DNA of 64,000 nt from JAICND01 sp040905905 (lineage in GTDB: Bacteria; Actinomycetota; Acidimicrobiia; Spongiisociales; ZC4RG35), in the NCBI GenBank assembly GCA_040905905.1, contig JBBDQN010000011.1, positions 1-64,000 of the forward strand, given 5' to 3'. The position numbers and the translations under genes are program-made. The notes beneath the pieces are model-generated. The model saw nothing but the letters and a program-made list of their open reading frames with translations, ran no database searches and was not told the DNA's origin. Positions 1 to 7,946 of this stretch are shown here, in pieces (the stretch's first letter is position 1; the number at the start of each line of letters is the position of its first letter).

Positions 1-55
1 CCCGCGACCTCCGGCTTGACAGGCCGGCGTGAACTCCAGGCTTCACCACACCCCC
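1..55 (-). tRNA. tRNA-Asp(GTC), 3' part cut off by window edge
   Basis: Read on the minus strand from 55 down, the sequence gives a 7-nt acceptor strand (GGGGGTG), a D-stem GTGA pairing with TCAC, and an anticodon stem CCGGC/GCCGG. The anticodon loop CTGTCAA carries GTC at 20-18. A variable region and the first strand of the T-stem follow. The T-loop and acceptor 3' strand lie outside the window. The folding is unambiguous up to the cut. Confidence 0.9.
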
Positions 56-125
56 GAGTCTGGACGCCGCGGGCGCGCCAAGTCGGCGAGGCGTGATTAT
101 ACGTTGTGGGCTGGTGGCCGACTCC

Positions 126-896
126 CTAGTAATCCCTAACCAGTTGGGTGATCAACGCCGATCCGCCTGACATGACCGGCTCACCGTGCCCGAAATAGAT
201 CGTTTCGAACGAGGAGCCGACCAGCTTGCCCACGCTCGCCAACGCCTGGGTGTGATCTTCACTGAAGTCCGGATTAGGTCCGACCACACCACCACCGGCC
301 CCGTTGATGGCATCGCCGGCAACGAGAACACCAGCAGCAGCGTCAAAGAGGCTGATGTGTCCAGCCGTGTGGCCCGGTGTATGGATGACCGTGAGCCCGA
401 ACACCTCATCGCCGTCATTCACGGCTTGGAGTTGGCGGGGCGTATCGACGTTGTCGAGGTCCGCGTTGCCGATGTAGCCGGTGGCGGCGCTGGCCGCGTT
501 TAACACCGCGGCGATGCTGCCAGCGTGATCCGGATGATGATGCGTGAGGATTACATGGCCCACGTTTGCCCAGGTCAGGTCAGCCGCGCCCAAGGCACCC
601 TCGATAGCGCCCTCGCTGCCGAACACCCCTGTGTCCACTACCCCGGCTTCGGTTCCGCGCACGATTATGTAGGCCGATACGAAGCCGAGATTGACTCGGA
701 GGTAATTGGCAACGTCCGTGGTTGCCGGGGTCGAGGGAGCGGCCGTGGTCGTAGCCTGGGCAGTCGTAGAACCCTGGGCAGTCGTAGTGCCCTGGCTCCC
801 ATCGTCACCGCAGGCTCCCAGCACCGCCAGAGCCATGGTTCCTTTCCCGAGCCGGGCTAGAAACAGCCGTCGGTTGATGCGGATGAACTCGGTCAT
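126..896 (-). CDS. Exported metallo-beta-lactamase-fold hydrolase, Tat lipoprotein
   Basis: This is a secreted MBL-fold metal-dependent hydrolase of about 256 residues. The N-terminus has a twin-arginine motif (RINRRLFLARLGKG) and a lipobox ending LGAC, followed by a Thr/Ala-rich linker to about residue 60. The zinc motif HHHPDH, a second ligand in HTPGHTAGH, GDAI and a C-terminal GHG match the glyoxalase-II-like branch. The substrate cannot be deduced. The ATG at 896 follows AGGAGG at a good distance; an in-frame GTG six bases upstream would overlap that ribosome site. The gene stands alone next to tRNA-Asp. Confidence 0.85.
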   Translation of the reverse strand: MTEFIRINRRLFLARLGKGTMALAVLGACGDDGSQGTTTAQGSTTAQATTTAAPSTPATTDVANYLRVNLGFVSAYIIVRGTEAGVVDTGVFGSEGAIEGALGAADLTWANVGHVILTHHHPDHAGSIAAVLNAASAATGYIGNADLDNVDTPRQLQAVNDGDEVFGLTVIHTPGHTAGHISLFDAAAGVLVAGDAINGAGGGVVGPNPDFSEDHTQALASVGKLVGSSFETIYFGHGEPVMSGGSALITQLVRDY

Positions 897-936
897 TGGC
901 ACCTCCTGAGATGACCAAGGTATACGTCACCTGTGC

Positions 937-1953
937 CTATTTGAGTTCAAGCCCGATCTTGCCAATCTGGTCGCCAGCATCGAGATGAGCCAAAGCCTGG
1001 GGCAGTTCCTCGAAGGGATAGAGACGGTCGACCGGGATTGCAACCTTGCCGCTTTCCACCAATTGCAGCACCCGGGCAAACTCGGATCTGGTGAACATGG
1101 TCGAGCCGATCACCTCGAGCTGTTTGAACCACAACGCCGGGAGGAACAACTCGACCCGATTGCCGGCGGTGGCACCACAGACCACCAGACGGCCTCCGGA
1201 GCTGAGCGACCGCAACGACTGGTCCCAGGTGGCTTTGCCGACGTTCTCTACCACGACATCGGCGCCTCCGGCGGCATCTTTCAAGGATTTGGAGAACTCG
1301 CTCGTCGAGTCGAAGCCGGCCTCGGCTCCGTTGGCGACCGCCCAGGCGATCTTCTCCGGAGACCGTGACGTCACAAATACGCGCGCCCCCAGAGCCCGGG
1401 CGATCAACATCGCGGCCGAGGAGACCCCGCCACCGACTCCCACCACTAAAACGGTTTCTCCGGCCCGGAGCCGCGACCGCGAGATCATTCGGTACGCGGT
1501 CCCTGAGACGAGACCGAACGTTCCCGCCACCGGCCAATCGATCGCAGGGGGCCGTGAGACCACACTTTCGGCTGCTGTCACCACCTGTTCCGCCAGAGTG
1601 CCGCGCTCGTGCTCACCGAGGATCACGTAAGAACGGCAGAAGATCATCCGATCGTGCAAGCAGTCGTCGCAATGTCCGCAGGATTGGGAGGGGTTGACGA
1701 TGACCTCGTCGCCGACTCGCCAGCCTGTGACGCCTTCGCCGATGGCGTCGATGGTCCCGGCCGCATCGGCGCCGGGTATGTGCGGAAGATGGTGGGGAGC
1801 AGGCATGCCTCGCGACACCCAGAGATCGAGATGGTTGAGTCCGGCCACCCTGACGGCCACTCGCACCTGGCTCGGTCCGGGTTGGGGCGTCTCCACCTCT
1901 TCGAGTTTGAGGGCCTCTGGTCCGGTGGTGTCGTGAAGCAGCCAGGCACGCAT
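937..1953 (-). CDS. Zinc-type medium-chain alcohol dehydrogenase / quinone reductase family
   Basis: This MDR-superfamily NAD(P)-dependent oxidoreductase has about 338 residues. The GroES-like N-domain holds the catalytic-zinc region (GLNHLDLW, GADAAG). A structural zinc lobe of four closely spaced cysteines (CGHCDDC then FC) is present. The Rossmann domain begins at VLVVGVGGGVSSAA. The usual first zinc Cys is Asn (GLNHLD), as in several quinone-oxidoreductase-like members, so catalysis may not use catalytic zinc. ATG 1953 leaves 43 bases to the divergent thioesterase. An upstream extension to 2007 would overlap that gene. The substrate is unknown. Confidence 0.85.
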   Translation of the reverse strand: MRAWLLHDTTGPEALKLEEVETPQPGPSQVRVAVRVAGLNHLDLWVSRGMPAPHHLPHIPGADAAGTIDAIGEGVTGWRVGDEVIVNPSQSCGHCDDCLHDRMIFCRSYVILGEHERGTLAEQVVTAAESVVSRPPAIDWPVAGTFGLVSGTAYRMISRSRLRAGETVLVVGVGGGVSSAAMLIARALGARVFVTSRSPEKIAWAVANGAEAGFDSTSEFSKSLKDAAGGADVVVENVGKATWDQSLRSLSSGGRLVVCGATAGNRVELFLPALWFKQLEVIGSTMFTRSEFARVLQLVESGKVAIPVDRLYPFEELPQALAHLDAGDQIGKIGLELK

Positions 1954-1996
1954 GAGCCTGAGCGTAGGCGGCGGGGTCGTACGGTAGGTTGGGGCC

Positions 1997-2380
1997 GTGT
2001 TCATCACTGAGATCCGGGTTCGTTTCTACGAGCTCGATCCGTACAACCATGTCAACCACACAGCCTATTTGGGGTACTTCGAAACCGCCCGGGTTGAGGC
2101 GCTAGCTGCCGCCGGATACGGCATTGACGTGATGAAGGAGGCGGGCTTCCAGATAGTGCTGGTGGAGGTCACCGCCCGTTTCGTCAAACCGGCCACTCTC
2201 CACGAGACGCTGAGCATCACGACGGAGGTGCTCGAGATAGCCCGCTCGACTTCGCGCTGGCATCAGGACATGCGGCGGGGTGAGGACCTAATCGCCACTC
2301 TCGACGTCCGCGCCGCCTTCACCGATCTCGACGGCAAACCGGTGCGAGCACCGGCGGGTTTCCTGGAGTCCTTCGCCTAG
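1997..2380 (+). CDS. Acyl-CoA thioesterase, 4-hydroxybenzoyl-CoA thioesterase/YbgC family
   Basis: A single hot-dog domain of 127 residues that probably hydrolyses acyl-CoA thioesters. The motif YELDPYNHVNHTAYLGYFE carries the family Asp within DxxxHVN; the domain continues through the VEVTARFVKPA strand and ends at FTDLDGKP. The start is GTG at 1997, close to the divergent dehydrogenase start. The stop overlaps the stop of the convergent thiQ gene by four bases. The substrate chain length is not predictable. Confidence 0.85.
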   Translation: MFITEIRVRFYELDPYNHVNHTAYLGYFETARVEALAAAGYGIDVMKEAGFQIVLVEVTARFVKPATLHETLSITTEVLEIARSTSRWHQDMRRGEDLIATLDVRAAFTDLDGKPVRAPAGFLESFA

Positions 2381-3081
2381 GCGCCGACGAAACTGGCCAC
2401 CCAGGAATCGGCGGGATGGGCGACGAGCTCGGGATAAGGGGCGATCTGGACGACTCGGCCGTCCCTCATCACAGCTACCCGGTCGGAGATCGCCGCCGCT
2501 TCCTCGTGGTCGTGGGTCACGTATATGCCCGAGGTTCGCTGCTCCTTCAAGAGACGACCGATGTCCTCCACTAGCCGTTTGCGTAGCTGGCGGTCGAGGG
2601 AGCCGACCGGCTCGTCCAGCATCACCAGACGTGGCCAGGGGGCGAGGGTGCGGGCCAGCGCCACTCGCTGCTGTTCACCTCCGGACAGCCGGTCGACCTT
2701 GCGAATGGCCAGGTCGCCGAGATCCACCCAGGCGAGCGCTTCACCGACTCGGGCATCGACCTGGTCGTCGGAGAGCTGCTGCATTCGGAGCCCGAAGCCA
2801 ACATTGGCGGCCACCGTCATGTGCGGGAAGAGGGCGTAGCTCTGGAACATCAGTCCGAATCGGCGCTCGTGTACCGGAGTTGCGGCCAGGTCGACGCCAT
2901 CAAACGAGACCCTGCCTGCCTGGGGAGGCTCCAAACCGGCGATGACTCGCAGCAGGGTCGACTTACCGCTTCCGGAAGGCCCGAGTAGGCCGACGATCTC
3001 CTCGGTGCGAATCGTTAAGGACACTCGATCCAAGGCGGTCTTTTCCCCAAAGCGGACCGTCACGTCTTCGACGTCGAGCAT
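2377..3081 (-). CDS. thiQ: Thiamine ABC transporter ATPase
   Basis: This is the ATP-hydrolysing subunit of the importer encoded by the next two genes. Its 234 residues contain Walker A GPSGSGKST, the Q-loop region FQSYALFPHM, signature LSGGEQQR, Walker B LVMLDEP and the switch histidine in VTHDHEE. The length is typical of ThiQ, which lacks the C-terminal regulatory domain of longer FbpC/PotA proteins. The start codon shares a base with the permease stop (TGATG), implying translational coupling. The thiamine assignment rests on the TPP riboswitch leading the operon. Confidence 0.88.
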   Translation of the reverse strand: MLDVEDVTVRFGEKTALDRVSLTIRTEEIVGLLGPSGSGKSTLLRVIAGLEPPQAGRVSFDGVDLAATPVHERRFGLMFQSYALFPHMTVAANVGFGLRMQQLSDDQVDARVGEALAWVDLGDLAIRKVDRLSGGEQQRVALARTLAPWPRLVMLDEPVGSLDRQLRKRLVEDIGRLLKEQRTSGIYVTHDHEEAAAISDRVAVMRDGRVVQIAPYPELVAHPADSWVASFVGA

Positions 3082-4628
3082 CAGAAGGTGCCGGTCGTGC
3101 CCGCCCGCAGGCGGTCGACGGTGAGGATGATAAGGGCGGTAAGGCCTGCCAGGACCACCGATAAAGCCATGGCGGAGGCGAACGAGGCCGATCCCGGACG
3201 ACCCAGCAGCTGGAAGATGACGGTCGGCACGGTTGCGCTGGCCGGGCGGGCGATGAACGAGGTTGCCCCGAACTCACCGAGAGAGATGATGGCGGCAAAA
3301 CCCGCCCCCACCGCCAGAGCCCGGGCCACGATGGGCAGGTCGATCTCCCGCCACACCCGGGCGGGTGAGGCGCCCAGCACCGCCGCCGCCTCGCGTAGGT
3401 CGCGTCGGATCGAACGCATCAGCGGCAGGGTCACCCGAACCACAAACGGGATCGCCACCACAGCATGGGCCAGGGGGACCAGGAGAAGCGTGCCGCGCAA
3501 GTCGATGGGACGATCAAGCGCCACCAGGAAGCCAAACCCGATCGTCACCGCCGAGGTCCCGAGCGGCAACATGAGAATCGTGTCGAACCAGGCGGCGCCC
3601 TGTCTCCGGCGGGCGAGAGCCGCCGCGGCCAGCCCCCCGACCACGACGGCGATGACGGCGGTCACGGCGGCAAAGAGAAGAGAGTTGCGGATGGCGGGAA
3701 GGGTACGGACGGCGTTGACTCCTTCATCGAAGATCAACGCCGACCATCCGCTTCCGCCTTGACCGAACGAGCGCGTCACCAGCAAAGTGAGTGGGGCTGC
3801 CAGAGCGGCAAGGGTGGCCACCACCACCGCGGCTACCGCTGCTTTTTGCCGCCCCCGGGGCGGTGGCAAGTCTGATTCCGAGGAGACGGTAAAAGCGGTA
3901 GCCCGGCTCTGGAGACGGGCCGAAATCATGAGGGCAACGATGACTGTCGCTAGCTGGATCACCGCCAAGGCTCCGGCCGTGCCGAGGTCGAGGAAGTTCA
4001 CCGCTTGCTGGTAGATCTCAACCTCGAGGGTGCGAAGCCGGCTCCCTCCCAGGATGAGGACGGTTCCGAAGGAGGTGAAACAGAAGAGGAACACGATGGC
4101 CGACGCTGAGAGGAGCGCCGGTGTCAATAGAGGCAGGGTGATCGCACGGAATCGACGAAGCGGGGAGGCACCGAGGATGGCGGCCGCTTGATCGACCCTG
4201 GGGTCGATCCGCGACCACACCCCTCCCACGGTCCGAACCACCACTGCCAGGTTGAAAAAGACATGGGCGGCCAGGATGGCGGCGATCCCCTGACCCCCGA
4301 GGGCGAAGAAGGCAGCCCCCACCACCACCGTCGGGAGGGCGAAAGGGACGGTCACCAGGGCCCGTATGGCTTCCCGCCCCCTAAAGGAGAAGCGCGATAT
4401 TGCCCAGGTCAACGGCAGGGCAGCGATCAGGGTCAGCGCCGTGGAGACGATCGCCTGCCACAAGGTGAACCAGGCTGCCTGTCGGAATCGGGCAGACTCG
4501 AACACCTCGACAAACCCGACGCCGGATAGCGAGATCCAGAGGATGCGCCCGAGCGGATAGAGAAACAAGTAGCCGATGAAGATGGTCGGGAGGCCGATCG
4601 TCAGCGCCGGCCAAAAGCGGCGGTTCAT
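3081..4628 (-). CDS. thiP: Thiamine ABC transporter permease, two fused permease halves
   Basis: This integral membrane permease of about 515 residues has two homologous halves of roughly six transmembrane segments each. Each half carries the cytoplasmic EAA loop that docks the ATPase: AAAILGASPLRRF in the first and EAAAVLGASPARVW in the second. A single-chain double permease is the ThiP/FbpB arrangement. The chosen ATG at 4628 overlaps the binding-protein stop by four bases (ATGA). A longer reading to 4658 would run into that gene. Confidence 0.88.
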   Translation of the reverse strand: MNRRFWPALTIGLPTIFIGYLFLYPLGRILWISLSGVGFVEVFESARFRQAAWFTLWQAIVSTALTLIAALPLTWAISRFSFRGREAIRALVTVPFALPTVVVGAAFFALGGQGIAAILAAHVFFNLAVVVRTVGGVWSRIDPRVDQAAAILGASPLRRFRAITLPLLTPALLSASAIVFLFCFTSFGTVLILGGSRLRTLEVEIYQQAVNFLDLGTAGALAVIQLATVIVALMISARLQSRATAFTVSSESDLPPPRGRQKAAVAAVVVATLAALAAPLTLLVTRSFGQGGSGWSALIFDEGVNAVRTLPAIRNSLLFAAVTAVIAVVVGGLAAAALARRRQGAAWFDTILMLPLGTSAVTIGFGFLVALDRPIDLRGTLLLVPLAHAVVAIPFVVRVTLPLMRSIRRDLREAAAVLGASPARVWREIDLPIVARALAVGAGFAAIISLGEFGATSFIARPASATVPTVIFQLLGRPGSASFASAMALSVVLAGLTALIILTVDRLRAGTTGTF

Positions 4629-5656
4629 CCGAAGATCTCGGCCCACTCGTCGAGCCACCGCTGCCGGTTGGTTTCGATTAGCTCAGGAGCTAGCTGGACG
4701 GGGTCGATCGGGCTGCTGGTGTGGGCAACGAACTCCTCGGGAAGTTCGACGTTGACATTGGCCGGGAAGACGAACCAGGTCAGGGGGATGGTCTCCTGAA
4801 ACTCCACCGAGAGCATGAAATTGATAAGGGTTTGGGCCGCTTCGGCCTGCCCGGTGCCAGCCAAGACACCGGCGAACTCCACCTGGCGATAGCAACCATC
4901 GGTAACAACGCCGGTTGGCGCCTCGGTCAGGGGAGTCTCGGAGAAGATCACCTCGGCCGGGGGGGAAGATGCATAGGAGACGACCAAAGGTCTGGTTCCT
5001 TCACTCCCTCCGCCGCCGGAAAACTCTTCGTAATAGGCCTCGCTCCATCCCGGAGCCACCACCGCGCCGTTGTCAAACAGATCCTGCCAGTACGTCTGCC
5101 ATCCCTCCTCGTCGAACCGGTCGATGGTGGCGAGGAGAAAGGCCAAGCCGGGTGAGGAGGTGGCCGGGTGCTCCACGACGAGCATGTCGAAGTATTCCGG
5201 CGCGATCAACTCTTCGAGGGTTTCGGGCGGAGGAAGGTCAGTGAATGCCTCCTTGTCATAGTTGATGCAGACATCGCCATAGTCGATTGGCGTAACACGG
5301 TGTTCGGGATCGAGTTGAAGCTCAGCCGGGACCTGGTCGAGCGATGGGCTTTCATAAGGTTCGAAGATGCCGGCCTCGAGACCCCGGGTGAGGAAGGTGT
5401 CGTCGATACCGAAGAGAACGTCGGCTAGCGGATTGTCCTTGGTGAGGACGGCCTGGTTGGTCATGGCCCCGGCATCACCGGCTCTGAGCACCTCGACCTT
5501 GAAACCGGTGCCGGTGGTGAAGTCGGCAAAGGTTGCTTCGGTGACGGCGTCGACGAAGGAATCGTGGGCCATCAGGGTTATGGTCCCGCCGGGGGTCACC
5601 GCATCATCGCCACAGGCGGCAAATGCCAGCAGGAGGACGGCGAGGTAGCGGCGCAT
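4625..5656 (-). CDS. tbpA: Thiamine ABC transporter substrate-binding lipoprotein
   Basis: This extracellular solute-binding lipoprotein of 343 residues delivers substrate to ThiP/ThiQ. The signal peptide ends in the lipobox LLAFAAC. The mature part follows the ThiB/Fe3+-type binding-protein pattern (LADVLFGIDDTFLTR, TPIDYGDVCINYD, a conserved W in LTWFVFPAN). It is the first gene of the operon and lies just downstream of the TPP riboswitch, which is the main evidence for thiamine or a phosphorylated form as ligand. ATG at 5656 is preferred over an adjacent TTG. Confidence 0.88.
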   Translation of the reverse strand: MRRYLAVLLLAFAACGDDAVTPGGTITLMAHDSFVDAVTEATFADFTTGTGFKVEVLRAGDAGAMTNQAVLTKDNPLADVLFGIDDTFLTRGLEAGIFEPYESPSLDQVPAELQLDPEHRVTPIDYGDVCINYDKEAFTDLPPPETLEELIAPEYFDMLVVEHPATSSPGLAFLLATIDRFDEEGWQTYWQDLFDNGAVVAPGWSEAYYEEFSGGGGSEGTRPLVVSYASSPPAEVIFSETPLTEAPTGVVTDGCYRQVEFAGVLAGTGQAEAAQTLINFMLSVEFQETIPLTWFVFPANVNVELPEEFVAHTSSPIDPVQLAPELIETNRQRWLDEWAEIFG

Positions 5657-5696
5657 CAACTCGGGTTCCCTTCTTTGTTAAGGAGCCCTGAGGTCC

Positions 5697-5790
5697 GTGG
5701 CAGCTCCCTGCGCCGGCATTACCCGGATCAGGTTCCTACGGTCGGAGGCGGGAAGCCTCCCTCTCAGCCCGATCCACCCGGGCTCCCGTG
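5697..5790 (-). promoter_or_regulatory. TPP riboswitch (THI element)
   Basis: On the minus strand the conserved thi-box cores appear in order: GGGCTGAGAGGG in the pyrimidine-sensing arm, a variable GC-rich hairpin, then GACCGTAGGAACCTGATC and GGTAATGCCGGCGCAGGGAG in the pyrophosphate-sensing arm. It ends about 40 bases before tbpA, so it is expected to repress tbpA-thiP-thiQ when thiamine pyrophosphate is abundant. Whether it acts on transcription or on translation initiation is not clear from sequence. Confidence 0.95.
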
Positions 5791-5819
5791 TACATGAGGA
5801 AGATTAGGCACCAACCGCG

Positions 5820-5870
5820 CTTTTATCACCCAGACCCATCGTCAAACGATGGGTCTGGGTCGCTAAAGCG
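5820..5870. repeat. Palindromic hairpin, copy 1 of a two-copy family
   Basis: Two perfect 15-base arms (5828-5842 and 5846-5860) flank a CAA loop. The flanks CTTTTATCACC and TAAAGCGGGG are shared with the hairpin at 7884-7930. Four stem positions differ between the copies and each difference is compensated on the opposite arm. No T-run follows the stem on either strand, so it is not a textbook intrinsic terminator. It lies between the ketoacyl-synthase stop and the riboswitch leader of the next minus-strand unit. Confidence 0.85.
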
Positions 5871-5925
5871 GGGAATGGGCAGGGAATGGGCGGGGAATGG
5901 GCAGGGAATGGGCGGGGAATGGGGG
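5871..5925. repeat. Short G-rich tandem repeat, 11-bp unit
   Basis: About four and a half tandem copies of an 11-base unit, GGGAATGGGCR with alternating A/G, run up to three bases before the ketoacyl-synthase stop codon. It sits immediately beside the hairpin at 5828-5860. Runs of G3-G4 at regular spacing could form G-quadruplexes on the plus strand; that is inference. No coding function is seen. Confidence 0.85.
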
Positions 5926-5927
5926 TA

Positions 5928-7097
5928 TCAGGCCGAGGGTGGGGAGACCACCAGCACCGTGTTGTGCCCACCAAAGCCAAACGAAGTCGACACAACGTGG
6001 CGCGGTTTCCAGGATGTTGGTTCGAGGACCAGGCTGGTCAGGGGGATTTCGGGGTCGACCGCAAGTGTCCCGATGTTTACCGGAAGCTCGCTGTTGATGA
6101 TCGCCAGGACGCTGGCGGCTGCTTCGATGGCTCCGCTGGCGCCGAGGGCGTGTCCGGTGGCACCTTTGATCGAGGAGATGGGCGGCTGGTTCTCCCCGAA
6201 GACTCTGGCGAAGACTGCACCCTCCGTACGGTCGTTCAACTCGGTTCCGGTGCCGTGGGCGTTGACATAGCCCACATCGCCAGGGTCGATGCCGGCATCC
6301 TGCAACGCCAAGCGCACCGCCCGTTCTGCTCCCGCACCTTCAGGATGGGGGGCGGTGACATGATGAGCGTCAGCGGTGGAGGCCGCTCCGGTCAGCTCCG
6401 CCAGAATGGTGGCGCCGCGCGTCTTGGCCATCTCCATCTCCTCGAGCAGCAGGATGGCGGCTCCTTCTCCGAGGACCATTCCGTCGCGGTCGGCGGAGAA
6501 GGGCCTCGCCGTGAGGGTCGGCGATAATGCCCGGGCGGCGGCGAACCCGGCTTCGGTGGGCCTGCGGATCCCGGCCTCGGAACCACCTGCCATCGCCGCA
6601 TCGGCATAACCCCATTGGATGGCGCGGAGGGCATCGGAGATCGCTTGGGCCCCGGCCGCACAAGCCACCACCTGCGTGGTGGTAGGGCCACCAAAGCCGT
6701 ACCTGATCGAAATGGCCGCTCCCGCCGCGTTGCACATCATCATTGGAATGAGCATCGGCGACACTCGCCCTTCCCCCTCGTACGCTCCCATGATCAGTTC
6801 CTCCAGGGACGTCAACCCGCCGATCCCGGTGGCAACCGACACCGCCACTCGGTCGGGATCAACTGTGAGGTCGCCGGCTTGGCCAAGGGCCTCGGCGGCG
6901 GCCACGAGGGCGAATTGAGAGAAGCGATCGAGGCGGCGATGCTCCCGCAGCGGAATCCACGGTTCGGGATCCCAATTCTTGACTTCGTGATGTCCCGGCC
7001 CGGGATCGTTAGCCAGGCCCTTCCAGAAGTCGCTGGCGCCGACGCCGGGCCCGGCCAGGACCCCGACTCCGGTGATGGCAACTCGGCGCTTGTTCAT
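5928..7097 (-). CDS. fabF: Beta-ketoacyl-[ACP] synthase II-like (KAS II/FabF family)
   Basis: This condensing enzyme of 389 residues extends acyl chains with malonyl-ACP. The catalytic Cys is in VVACAAGAQ, with His residues in NAHGTGTELND and GATGHALGASG and the C-terminal FGFGGHN loop. ATG 7097 overlaps the SDR stop by four bases, so the SDR and this enzyme are coupled and probably co-expressed. Genes this close to an SDR often belong to a specialised fatty-acid or polyketide-like step rather than housekeeping synthesis, but no acyl carrier protein lies nearby. The exact chain specificity is unknown. Confidence 0.85.
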   Translation of the reverse strand: MNKRRVAITGVGVLAGPGVGASDFWKGLANDPGPGHHEVKNWDPEPWIPLREHRRLDRFSQFALVAAAEALGQAGDLTVDPDRVAVSVATGIGGLTSLEELIMGAYEGEGRVSPMLIPMMMCNAAGAAISIRYGFGGPTTTQVVACAAGAQAISDALRAIQWGYADAAMAGGSEAGIRRPTEAGFAAARALSPTLTARPFSADRDGMVLGEGAAILLLEEMEMAKTRGATILAELTGAASTADAHHVTAPHPEGAGAERAVRLALQDAGIDPGDVGYVNAHGTGTELNDRTEGAVFARVFGENQPPISSIKGATGHALGASGAIEAAASVLAIINSELPVNIGTLAVDPEIPLTSLVLEPTSWKPRHVVSTSFGFGGHNTVLVVSPPSA

Positions 7098-7876
7098 TCC
7101 TCCATTGTGGTGGCTTTGTGGACCTTTTGTTGAAGGCGACGCATCCCTGTCAGCCAGCGGCCGTGATCTGAGGTCTTGTTTCTCAGGTACTCGGCAACCT
7201 CGGGGTGGGGCAGGATGAGAAACGACTCCTGGCGAATTCCCTCGACCACGACCTCTGCCACCTGCTCCACCGTGAGAGCGGACTCCCGAAGCAGGTCGGC
7301 CACGGGTCCCGATTCCTCCAACATCCGGGTTTCGACTCCTTGTGGGCAGAGACAGGAGACCTTGATCCCCTCGTCGCCGTAGGTGATCGCCAGCCACTCG
7401 GCGAAGGCGACCACGGCGTGTTTGGTAACCGTGTATTGAGCCGCCCCGATATTGGAGAGCAGCCCCGCTGCCGAGGCGGTGGCGAGGAAATACCCCGACC
7501 CCCGGGCCCGCCAGGCCGGGATCAGGTGACGGGTGGCGAAGACATGGGAGAGAAAGTTGACCCGCCACATGCGGTCCCAGTCCTCGTCGAGGCTCTGTTC
7601 GGAGCCGGCGAAAGCGATGCCGGCGTTGGCGCAGAAAAGGTCAATGGGGCCATGTCGATCCTCGGTTGCCCGGAGGAGGCGCACGACCTCGGCTTCGTTC
7701 CCGACGTCAGTCTCGACCGCCAGACCACCGATCTCGGCCGCAACCCGGCCAGCGGCCCGGATGTCGACGTCAGCCACCACCACCGCTGCCCCCTCGGCGG
7801 CGAACCTCCTGGCGAGGCCCGCCCCGATCCCATTCCCACCACCGGTGACGACCACAACTTTCTCGGAAAGCTCCAT
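7094..7876 (-). CDS. Short-chain dehydrogenase/reductase
   Basis: This classical SDR of 260 residues has the cofactor-binding TGGGNGIG near residue 11, ADVD after beta-strand 2 (suggesting NAD), CANAGIA, a catalytic Ser region (ATASAAG) and YTVTK. The C-terminal extension after VEQVAEVV with LPHPEV resembles SDRs annotated in lipid catabolism. The substrate is unknown. The start codon is only eight bases from the edge of the 22-bp hairpin at 7884-7930, and no clear Shine-Dalgarno site is seen, so the hairpin may affect initiation. Confidence 0.85.
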   Translation of the reverse strand: MELSEKVVVVTGGGNGIGAGLARRFAAEGAAVVVADVDIRAAGRVAAEIGGLAVETDVGNEAEVVRLLRATEDRHGPIDLFCANAGIAFAGSEQSLDEDWDRMWRVNFLSHVFATRHLIPAWRARGSGYFLATASAAGLLSNIGAAQYTVTKHAVVAFAEWLAITYGDEGIKVSCLCPQGVETRMLEESGPVADLLRESALTVEQVAEVVVEGIRQESFLILPHPEVAEYLRNKTSDHGRWLTGMRRLQQKVHKATTMEE

Positions 7877-7883
7877 ACCGGCT

Positions 7884-7930
7884 TTTTATCACCTGGAGCC
7901 GTCGTAAAACGACGGCTCCAGGTGATAAAA
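7884..7930. repeat. Perfect 22-bp palindromic hairpin, copy 2
   Basis: Arms 7884-7905 and 7909-7930 are exact reverse complements around an AAA loop. The outer part (TTTTATCACC / GGTGATAAAA) and the following GCGGGG match the copy at 5820-5870. The inner part differs by compensated base changes. It lies between the acyl-CoA dehydrogenase stop and the SDR start, both on the minus strand. The T-run is on the 5' side of the stem, so intrinsic termination on the plus strand is unlikely. On the minus strand the stem ends in A residues. Confidence 0.9.
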
Positions 7931-7946
7931 GCGGGGTTTGGGGGTT

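Noticed and set aside
7884..7930. The 22-bp palindrome as an ordinary rho-independent terminator
   Set aside because: The T-run precedes the stem on the plus strand and an A-run follows it; on the minus strand it ends in A residues next to a start codon, so a U-tract after the stem is lacking.
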